DNA of 21,257 nt from Methylacidiphilum caldifontis (GTDB lineage: Bacteria; Verrucomicrobiota; Verrucomicrobiia; Methylacidiphilales; CAMAQI01): assembly GCA_945860255.1 (NCBI GenBank), contig CAMAQI010000024.1:1-21257 (forward strand). The letters are read 5' to 3'. This document shows, one piece after another, positions 9,101 to 13,349 of this stretch; the stretch's first letter is position 1; each line of letters begins with the position of its first letter. The notes under the pieces were generated by a model that was not told the origin of the DNA, did no database searches, and was given only the letters and a program-made list of their open reading frames with translations. The position numbers and the translations under genes were made by a program.

Positions 9101-9167
9101 TGATCACCCCAAACATCAACATCCATGCCATCACCGGGCGACGAATGGAAAGTTCAGGAAGCGTCAT
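6120..9167 (-). CDS. RND multidrug efflux permease (HAE1/AcrB-type inner membrane pump)
   Basis: Proton-driven inner-membrane pump that exports drugs, detergents or other amphiphiles through a tripartite complex. At 1015 residues it has full family length. The start LPELSIRRPVMAWMLMFGV matches the conserved first helix of HAE1 pumps. Large periplasmic loops follow, with PGASPELMETEIVDRLE in the porter region. Helix 4 carries the proton-relay pair Asp402-Asp403 in GLSLAIGIVVDDSIMVLENI, and helix 10 carries the matching Lys in MGIVKKNSIMLVEFANHLRR. The duplicated 6+6 helix layout is intact. No membrane-fusion adaptor or TolC-like gene lies on either side: downstream is repeat DNA and a carotenoid gene, upstream a divergent methyltransferase. 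Only a weak ribosome site is visible (GGGAGAT about 18 bases from the ATG). Substrate is unknown. Confidence 0.95.
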   Translation of the reverse strand: MTLPELSIRRPVMAWMLMFGVIIFGALGASRLGVSYLPNYDFPTLSVSVSRPGASPELMETEIVDRLERELISLERLKTMSSSMKQGSATITLEFELDRNVDLALQEVQSKVSTVRMPLNVDPPTISKSNSDDQPMMVIGFQSSRSTVELVKYVETSLRDQFQLVSGVGELNLSAPGVRMFRVWIDPAKMKAYELTALDLRNALAQDHYEVAAGYFENDKKEINLRVMGEAVTAQELGEIRILKRGGKSIYDSNIRIRDVARVEDGLSDARRITRVNGEYGLGLIIKKQRGTNAVEVAQAVKVKMEEVQKTLPADIQMGVNLDTTIFIEESIDETEFTLILSVFVTALVCFLFLGNWSSTLNILLSIPFSIVGSFLVFYGMGFTFNLFTLMGLSLAIGIVVDDSIMVLENIIRHSEMGKSREDAARDGAKEITFAAVASSISVMAIFMPILFVQGVIGKFLFQFGIALTAAVALSLVEALTITPMRCARFLETGGRKSVFELRLDFLFKKIVSVYAVAVCWVLSHRLKVIIVSLLFFGASLLVVRGIKGEIIPPQDQGVILLRFQSSIGSSLKATEQILLEVEKEVRSWPEVRRVFGSAGGMGGGEVSTGMLFVSLKPLDQRELGQIELMKLARQKLSKIPNLKKLVVTDLSLRGFSSKRELPVDFSIQGGDWKTLETLSQQMLKELEASGLTVDMDTDYRKGQPEIQIVPDREKAAASGVSVQSIAETIETAMAGYRVGRITSDGRRYDLNLRFQAENRQGEGDLDQIMIRTDYGEMIPLSRVVTTVETTTTQALSRRNRERAISVSGNIASGKSQAAALAKVEEIGKRVIPEGYKLQLSGVSQAFQESLKQGIFILILGILIAYMVLASQFNSFLHPITVLLALPFSLSGAFLALWISGQSLNLYSMIGLILLMGIVKKNSIMLVEFANHLRRQGKEVNQAILEACQIRLRPILMTSFATIAAAIPAALALGPGAESRIPMSMVIIGGVSLSTFLTLLVVPAFYSFVSRWDRE

Positions 9168-9255
9168 GAAGATTACTTACGAGATCTCCCTTAAAATGCG
9201 AGGAGAAATCAATTCACGATTTGCACTCCTCCTCCTATTCTGATATCACCGTCTC

Positions 9256-10029
9256 ATGCCCGACAACTCAAACCCGACGATCCCGGTTTTTCTCACGACG
9301 CCCGAAGGAAAACCGCAACAACTCCTTCAGCTCTCCCCCTCCAACTTCACTCCTGTCGGAGCCCTTGATGTCCGCCCCTCGCTGCTTTTCACCGAAGAGG
9401 ATAATCCCGGACAGATCGACGATGCCCTCCTCGACTTTTCTCTCCAAGCGATCCATGAAGCTCGAAAGATCGATCTCTCTGAGATCTCGGCTCGTATCTC
9501 CGCTGAGATGATTAAAACGCCCAACACTTGGCCCGGTCAACACTACAAACTCCTCGCGGCGATGGTCAAAAATCTCCAACCCAAACTGGTCATCGAAATC
9601 GGAACGGCCAGCGGATACTCCTGCTTAAGTCTTAAAAAAAATCTCCCCGCAGAGGGAAAGATTGTGACCTTTGATATCGTCCCGTGGAAAGAATACCCTG
9701 ACGTCGTTCTCACTGAGGCCGATTTTGCCGATGGTCGCCTGAAGCAGCAGATCGCCGATTTGACACAACCTCACGTTTTCAACTCCTTTAGCAAACTTAT
9801 TTCCCAAGCCGACTTTATGTTTGTGGATGCTGCAAAAGATGGAGTCATGGAGCAGACTTTTTTAAACTTCTTTGAAACCGTCAAATTCGAAAAACCGCTT
9901 TTCATCTTCTTTGACGATATCCGACTCTGGAACATGCTCTCCATCTGGAGACAGATCAAACGTCCCAAAATCGACCTTACCTCCTTCGGAAGCTGGAGCG
10001 GAAGCGGGGTCATTCATTGGATTCCATAA
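9256..10029 (+). CDS. Class I SAM-dependent methyltransferase (O-methyltransferase-like)
   Basis: Probable small-molecule methyltransferase of the class I Rossmann fold. The first 90 residues are a family-unspecific N-terminal extension. Motif I, the SAM-binding glycine loop, is LVIEIGTASGYSCLSL at about 111-126; an acidic residue closes strand 2 (IVTFDIVPW, Asp140). The later segments FMFVDAAKDG (Asp191) and FIFFDDIRLWN (Asp220-Asp221) sit where COMT-like O-methyltransferases bind a divalent metal, which is why I favour O-methylation. The end is complete (SGSGVIHWIP). No ribosome site is evident before the ATG. The gene is divergent from the RND pump by 88 bases and is followed after 63 bases by the antitoxin, with no sign that these share function. 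Substrate cannot be told. Confidence 0.85.
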   Translation: MPDNSNPTIPVFLTTPEGKPQQLLQLSPSNFTPVGALDVRPSLLFTEEDNPGQIDDALLDFSLQAIHEARKIDLSEISARISAEMIKTPNTWPGQHYKLLAAMVKNLQPKLVIEIGTASGYSCLSLKKNLPAEGKIVTFDIVPWKEYPDVVLTEADFADGRLKQQIADLTQPHVFNSFSKLISQADFMFVDAAKDGVMEQTFLNFFETVKFEKPLFIFFDDIRLWNMLSIWRQIKRPKIDLTSFGSWSGSGVIHWIP

Positions 10030-10057
10030 ATCGCACATTGAGTCTCAGGCAAACCCT

Positions 10058-10085
10058 TTGACAAAGAGGTTGAAGATGATATTTT
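10058..10085 (+). promoter_or_regulatory. Candidate promoter of the antitoxin gene, possibly leaderless
   Basis: A perfect TTGACA -35 (10058-10063) is followed after 16 bases by TATTTT (10080-10085). The expected transcription start, about 7 bases further, falls at or next to the ATG at 10093. No Shine-Dalgarno sequence lies in the 20 bases before the ATG, which fits a leaderless message. The -10 overlaps the palindrome at 10076-10094. Confidence 0.5.
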
Positions 10086-10094
10086 AAATATCAT
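10076..10094. promoter_or_regulatory. Palindromic operator candidate overlapping the antitoxin start
   Basis: ATGATATTTTAAATATCAT is a perfect inverted repeat with two 9-base arms around a single central T. It covers the presumed -10 box and the first two bases of the antitoxin ATG. Phd/YefM antitoxins repress their own operons by binding such palindromes, so this is the natural operator. The symmetry is seen directly; binding is inferred. Confidence 0.6.
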
Positions 10095-10344
10095 GAAAAT
10101 CGCATCTGTGGCGGATTTAAGAAATAATTTTGCGACGATTTCGCGCTGGATATATGAGGGAGAAAACGTGGCAATTCAAAAACACGGACATGCCTTTGCT
10201 GTTCTTTCACCCACCAACAAAAAAAAGAAGATCGCACTTCAATGGCCGGACTACGAATCCCGATTGAAGCGGTATTGCACGGGAGGATCATTCAAGGGGG
10301 CGACCGCGGCAGAAATCATTGAGGATATGCGCGGGGACTTCTAA
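10093..10344 (+). CDS. Type II antitoxin, Phd/YefM-like
   Basis: DNA-binding antitoxin of a type II toxin-antitoxin pair, 83 residues, the usual length. The N-terminal domain begins MKIASVADLRNNFATISRWI, a standard Phd/YefM opening, and continues with the hairpin GENVAIQKHGHAFAVLSPT, which normally dimerises and binds the operator. The C-terminal 35 residues (FKGATAAEIIEDMRGDF) form the acidic, helix-prone tail that normally wraps the toxin. Its stop is 2 bases before the TTG start of the PIN gene, so the two formed one operon. The frame is intact, although its partner is heavily deleted. It may still repress its own promoter or neutralise a related PIN toxin encoded elsewhere. Confidence 0.85.
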   Translation: MKIASVADLRNNFATISRWIYEGENVAIQKHGHAFAVLSPTNKKKKIALQWPDYESRLKRYCTGGSFKGATAAEIIEDMRGDF

Positions 10345-10346
10345 GC

Positions 10347-10544
10347 TTGAAGACCTATTTTGACACTTCCCTTTTGCTTGCCACCTATCTCGCTGAGCCA
10401 GGCACAGAAGCAGCATTGGAGATCGGATGTAAGGAGTTCGCCTCCTTTGATGACCGACAAAAAAGACTAGCGACACTTGCCGGGCTTAAAATCCTGCCGG
10501 AAAAAAATCCCGATAAAAATCGGAATCCAAAGACTTTAAATTAA
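10347..10544 (+). pseudogene. Internally deleted PIN-domain (VapC-like) toxin
   Basis: Remnant of a PIN-domain ribonuclease toxin. The 65-codon frame starts at TTG with a normal PIN opening (MKTYFDTSLLLATYLAEPG, with the first catalytic Asp at position 6). It then passes directly into what is normally the C-terminus of this family (IGCKEFASFDDRQKRLATLA). Full proteins of this type are about 130-140 residues, so roughly 70 middle residues are gone. Those would include the central acidic residues of the active site (the Glu near 40 and the Asp of the D-x-LH-like helix). The reading frame survived, so it was probably a clean in-frame deletion between N- and C-terminal segments near codons 22-25. 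A ribonuclease function is very unlikely. The last 15 residues (EKNPDKNRNPKTLN) are not typical and may be read-through. Confidence 0.75.
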
Positions 10545-10579
10545 AAAAGCAGCTCTCCGCATTAATCGATTTTCTTTGA

Positions 10580-10608
10580 TTGACAAAATTTAAACAAAAA
10601 TCCAGATT
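10580..10608 (+). promoter_or_regulatory. Candidate promoter of tRNA-Gln
   Basis: A perfect TTGACA (10580-10585) is followed after 17 bases by CAGATT (10603-10608), a poor -10 box. Its position, with a start expected around 10615, suits a short 5' leader before the tRNA at 10622. The run of T residues just after the tRNA CCA end (CTTTTTTAA) may help termination. Confidence 0.45.
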
Positions 10609-10621
10609 CACCCCCTTCAAT

Positions 10622-10695
10622 TGACCGATGGTGTAATGGTAACACAGTGCCCTTTGGAGGCATTATTCATGGTTCGAGTCCATGTCGGTCAGCCA
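10622..10695 (+). tRNA. tRNA-Gln (anticodon UUG), CCA encoded
   Basis: The complete cloverleaf can be folded by hand. The acceptor stem TGACCGA pairs perfectly with TCGGTCA, followed by discriminator G and encoded CCA. The D arm has GTGT/ACAC. The anticodon stem GTGCC/GGCAT has loop CTTTGGA, placing TTG at 10654-10656, which reads CAA glutamine codons. The T arm is CATGG-TTCGAGT-CCATG. The discriminator G and weak first pair are normal for glutamine tRNAs. It stands alone, 77 bases after the deleted toxin gene and just before a repeat-rich gap. Confidence 0.95.
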
Positions 10696-10820
10696 CTTTT
10701 TTAATCCCGATCCCCCTTTATTCCTTGGATTTTTTCATCAGCGTCAACTTAAGGAGAAAGAGATGCTTAACCGCAGAGGGCGCGGAAGAGCGCAGAGGAA
10801 AGGCATTTAAAACCGTTTTT

Positions 10821-10891
10821 AACCACAAAAAGTTCGGGAACCGAGAAGACTGAAGCTTGCTGGAGGCGGAAGTAGTTTTAGCTCGCAGGGA
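10821..10891 (+). repeat. Dispersed repeat core, first copy
   Basis: About 70 bases here match 13120-13189 in the same orientation, over 80 percent by eye. Both contain ACCACAAAA, GTTCGGGAACCGA, GCTGGA, GCGGAAGTAGTTTT and GCTCGC in the same order and spacing. A weaker third copy of the second half occurs near 20385-20412 (GCTGGACGCGGAAATAATTT). Confidence 0.75.
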
Positions 10892-10929
10892 AATCCCTTC
10901 GTGAAACGAAAAAGAAGAATACAGGGGAT

Positions 10930-10951
10930 CCCTCAAAAAGAGTTTTGAGGG
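10930..10951. repeat. Perfect hairpin inside repeat element B
   Basis: CCCTCAAAA (10930-10938), loop AGAG, TTTTGAGGG (10943-10951): nine perfect base pairs around a four-base loop. It lies near the right end of element B and is not followed by a T run in either direction, so I do not call it a terminator. Confidence 0.7.
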
Positions 10952-11031
10952 GGGAACCATGAGAAGGAGCTAAGGTTGACGCCTATGGTCAGTGGACGGA
11001 CGGGACGATAAGCGGTTAAAAAATGAATTTA

Positions 11032-11066
11032 AACCTTTGCGGAACTCTGCGTTCTTTGCGGTGAAA
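11032..11066. repeat. CTTTGCGG/CCGCAGAG-type repeat relic
   Basis: The sequence CCTTTGCGGAACTCTGCGTT continuing into CTTTGCGGTGAAAAA is, on the reverse strand, a CCGCAAAG/ACGCAGAG periodic tract. It is related in inverted orientation to the CCGCAGAG tract at about 10770-10800 and to 20500-20530. From 11067 to 11174 I see only a short GGGAG/CTCCC hairpin near 11087-11097 and nothing else convincing. Confidence 0.5.
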
Positions 11067-11174
11067 AATGAATTTCGCTGCGTCGCCGCGGGAGACACTC
11101 CCCTTTCTTTGAAATGCATTTAAGCTATCCGGCTATTCAGAGATTTGGCCTTCCTAAAGACATCGGATCGATCA

Positions 11175-12377
11175 CTACAGCTTATGCCCCATCTTTGTTT
11201 TTTTCGTTTGAAGATATTTTTCATTATGAGGATTGGAAACGACTTTTAACGGAACCTGCGCCGTAATCTTTAATCCATAACCGGAAAGTCCAACGACTTT
11301 CTTCGGATTATTGGTCATCAATCGGATTTGACGAACCCCCAACTCATGAAGAATCTGTGCCCCCAGCCCATATTCCCTCAGATCCGAGGGATAGCCCAAC
11401 TTCAGGTTTGCCTCCACCGTGTCATAGCCCTGCTCCTGCAACTTATAGGCATGAATCTTCGCCGGAAGTCCGATCCCTCTTCCCTCTTGACGCATATAGA
11501 CTAAAACCCCTGATCCCTCAGCCTCTATCATGCGTAAAGCATCATGAAGCTGATTCCCACAATCGCAGCGCCGCGATCCAAAAACATCGCCGGTCAAGCA
11601 TTCGCTATGGACTCGAGCTAAAATCGACTTCTTCGGATCGATCTTTCCCTTCACTAAAGCCAAATGATGCTGACCATCCAACTTCGAGACAAAGAGATAA
11701 AGATCAAAATCACCGTAGTCGGTCGGCATCTTAATTTGCTGTTCTAAGGTAATCAGTTTTTCTGTCTGGCGACGATACTCAATCAAATCGCGAATACTTC
11801 CCATTTTCAGTTTAAATTTTTTCGAATAGCCAATCAGATCGCTCAATCGAGCCATGGTCCCATCCGGCTTCAAGATCTCACAAATCACCGCCGAGGGGTC
11901 TAGGCCTGCGAGACGGGCGAGATCCACTGCGGCCTCCGTATGCCCGGCGCGTTGAAGAACTCCCCCTGGCTTGGATTGAAGAGGAAAAATATGTCCCGGT
12001 TGAACAAGATCGTTCGGCTTTGCCTTAGCAGAGGCCAAAAGTTGAATCGCTTTCGCCCGATCGGAGGCAGAGATCCCGGTTGTCACTCCCATGCGTGCAT
12101 CGACACTGACGGTAAAATCGGTTCGAAAACTCTCTCGATTATCGAGCACCATCCGTTGCAGCCCCAATTGCTGCGCCCGCTCTCGAAGAATGGGAACACA
12201 AATAAGCCCCCGTCCATGGGTCGCCATAAAATTGACCGCCTTAGCCGTAATCTTCGAAGCGGCGATGACGAGATCCCCTTCGTTCTCTCGATCCTCATCA
12301 TCGGTTAAAATCACCATTTTCCCTTTTTTGAAATCGCGAATGATTTCCGGAACCGAATGGAAGGGAGATTTTCTCAT
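11175..12377 (-). CDS. ribBA: Bifunctional 3,4-dihydroxy-2-butanone-4-phosphate synthase / GTP cyclohydrolase II
   Basis: Cytosolic enzyme feeding both branches of riboflavin synthesis: the N-terminal half converts ribulose 5-phosphate to dihydroxybutanone phosphate, the C-terminal half opens GTP. I choose ATG 12377 (MRKSPFHSVPEII, 400 residues) with AGGG upstream, rather than a TTG 12 codons earlier that would add a non-homologous leader. The RibB domain (about 1-195) shows the acidic loop TDDEDRENEGD, then HGRGLICVP and QRAGHTEAAVDLARLAG. The RibA domain (about 205-395) has the zinc-binding cysteines in HSECLTGDVFGSRRCDCG, the RQEGRGIGL loop and TNNPKKVVGL. All key residues seem present in both halves. 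It is divergent from the oxygenase gene, with only 86 bases between. No FMN riboswitch fits in that gap, and no other rib gene is adjacent. Confidence 0.96.
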   Translation of the reverse strand: MRKSPFHSVPEIIRDFKKGKMVILTDDEDRENEGDLVIAASKITAKAVNFMATHGRGLICVPILRERAQQLGLQRMVLDNRESFRTDFTVSVDARMGVTTGISASDRAKAIQLLASAKAKPNDLVQPGHIFPLQSKPGGVLQRAGHTEAAVDLARLAGLDPSAVICEILKPDGTMARLSDLIGYSKKFKLKMGSIRDLIEYRRQTEKLITLEQQIKMPTDYGDFDLYLFVSKLDGQHHLALVKGKIDPKKSILARVHSECLTGDVFGSRRCDCGNQLHDALRMIEAEGSGVLVYMRQEGRGIGLPAKIHAYKLQEQGYDTVEANLKLGYPSDLREYGLGAQILHELGVRQIRLMTNNPKKVVGLSGYGLKITAQVPLKVVSNPHNEKYLQTKKTKMGHKL

Positions 12378-12463
12378 ATCCAGCGACCCTAATTCATCGC
12401 CCCCAAAAGGCAAAGAAATAGATTTAGATCGCTAGAAGAGGAATCCTCAGGCTCATAGGGGAT

Positions 12464-13066
12464 GTGCAAGCCCTCTTGAATGATATCGATCGAAACGGCT
12501 GGGGAATGATGCTTGGAGGCTGCGAGCAGGGGGAATCGATCCGATTGCGGAACGAATGCGAAAAGGCCTGTCAAGAGGGGGACTTCAAGCAAGCAGGGGT
12601 AGGAAGAGCTGAAAGGCTGAAGATCGACTCGGAGATTCGAAAGGATCAAATTCTTTGGCTTCTATCAGGACCTTTGTTTCCCGAGCAAGAGGCTTATCAG
12701 GTGAAGCTTGATCTTTTGCGACTTGCCCTGAATCAACGTTTTATCCTGGGACTCTTTGATTTTGAGGGACATTTTGCGCTTTATCCTGAGGGCGGTTTTT
12801 ATAAACCTCATTTAGATTGTCATGGCGGCAGCAATCGTCGGGTGATGACCGTGATCCTTTATTTAAATGAAAATTGGAAATCAGGAGATGGCGGGGAGTT
12901 AAAACTTTGGACCACTTGTGGCAAAAAAGAGGGTTCCTTCGTTCTGATAGAACCTCGAATTGGAACCTTAGTCTGCTTTCCTTCCGCCGATTATTGGCAT
13001 GAGGTTTTGCCGACTGTAAACTCCCGGATGAGCATTACCGGCTGGTTTCGGCAAAGACAAATTTGA
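12464..13066 (+). CDS. 2-oxoglutarate/Fe(II)-dependent dioxygenase (prolyl-4-hydroxylase-like)
   Basis: Putative non-haem iron oxygenase using 2-oxoglutarate, perhaps hydroxylating a protein or small molecule. The double-stranded beta-helix core covers about 95-197. The iron ligands are visible: His116 and Asp118 in FYKPHLDCH, then His179 in ADYWHEVLP, with Arg188 (NSRMSITGWF) placed to hold 2-oxoglutarate. The stretch RVMTVILYLNENW, then GDGGELKLW, is typical of P4H/EGLN-like members. The N-terminal 90 residues are helical and less typical. The start is uncertain: GTG at 12464 is the first possible start after an in-frame TAG, but AGGGG is almost touching it. The TTG four codons later has better spacing. 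Substrate is unknown and no neighbour suggests one. Confidence 0.82.
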   Translation: MQALLNDIDRNGWGMMLGGCEQGESIRLRNECEKACQEGDFKQAGVGRAERLKIDSEIRKDQILWLLSGPLFPEQEAYQVKLDLLRLALNQRFILGLFDFEGHFALYPEGGFYKPHLDCHGGSNRRVMTVILYLNENWKSGDGGELKLWTTCGKKEGSFVLIEPRIGTLVCFPSADYWHEVLPTVNSRMSITGWFRQRQI

Positions 13067-13080
13067 ATAAGGAAAAATCA

Positions 13081-13260
13081 TTTTTAACCACAAATGAACA
13101 CGAATTTAAATGCATTCTAAACCACAAAAGGTTCGGGAACCGAAAAGCTATTCTTCGCTGGAAGCGGAAGTAGTTTTGGCTCGCTGGGAGGAGGGGGAGC
13201 AAATGGACACGGATGAACACGGATTTAAAAACATTCAAAACTGTTTTCTGCGGAGCAAAT
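13081..13260. repeat. Repeat cluster C, including second copy of the 70-base core
   Basis: The 283-base gap between the oxygenase and GT39 genes is mostly repeat. The 70-base core at 13120-13189 matches 10821-10891. It is flanked by two direct 28-base repeats at 13094-13121 and 13213-13240 that share 24 of 28 bases (both start ATGAACACG and contain ATTTAAA). No frame here looks coding. Unlike elements B and D, no GTCAACTTAAG boundary motif is visible, so this may be a different repeat that also inserted into element B. Confidence 0.65.
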
Positions 13261-13294
13261 TTCACAAACCGAAGTCGGAAGAGTTGATTCGGTC

Positions 13295-13322
13295 TAAAAA
13301 CGACTCGCCCCACAAGTGAGTC
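13295..13322 (-). terminator. Intrinsic terminator of the GT39 gene / five-gene run
   Basis: Read on the minus strand, GACTCAC, loop TTGTGGG, GCGAGTC forms a seven-pair stem (one G-T pair) and is followed at once by GTTTTT. It lies 28 bases after the GT39 stop, exactly where a terminator for the 17629-13350 run would be expected. Confidence 0.7.
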
Positions 13323-13349
13323 TTGGTTCCGGCTAGTCCAGTTTATGGC

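Larger units (their letters stand above)
10741..10986. repeat. MITE-like repeat element B with inverted terminal motif
   Basis: The segment opens with GCGTCAACTTAAGGA at 10741 and closes with TAAGGTTGACGCCTAT at 10971-10986, which is the same motif inverted. The same pair bounds the element at 20175-20375. The inside is a mosaic. It holds a CCGCAGAGGGCGCGGAAGAG tract at 10771, a 71-base core shared with 13120-13189, and a perfect 9-base-pair hairpin at 10930-10951. No protein-coding frame looks real. It lies in the 479-base gap between tRNA-Gln and ribBA. I read it as a decayed non-autonomous mobile element or nested repeats. Confidence 0.6.

Noticed and set aside
10647..10853. Open frame crossing tRNA-Gln and the repeat region
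   Set aside because: It starts inside the tRNA and runs through repeat DNA; chance frame.
11087..11108. GGGAG-ACA-CTCCC hairpin followed by CTTTCTTT as a terminator
   Set aside because: Only five pairs with a three-base loop, followed by a mixed C/T run, and it would terminate plus-strand transcription where no plus-strand gene except the distant tRNA exists.
11114..11266. Short open frame (MHLSYPAIQRFGLPKDIG...) on the plus strand
   Set aside because: Its second half is antisense to the 3' end of ribBA and the composition is not convincing; no ribosome site and about 50 codons only.
12378..12463. FMN riboswitch upstream of ribBA
   Set aside because: The divergent gap is only 86 bases and shows none of the conserved RFN segments; only a small GAGGAATCCTC palindrome is present.
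10741..13260. Possible CRISPR array from the repeated cores
   Set aside because: There are only two or three copies, 2.3 kb apart, unequal spacing and no spacer pattern; no cas gene.
13035..13319. Two overlapping frames in the 13.1 kb gap
   Set aside because: They cover the dispersed repeat core and the terminator, on opposite strands, and encode no recognisable protein.
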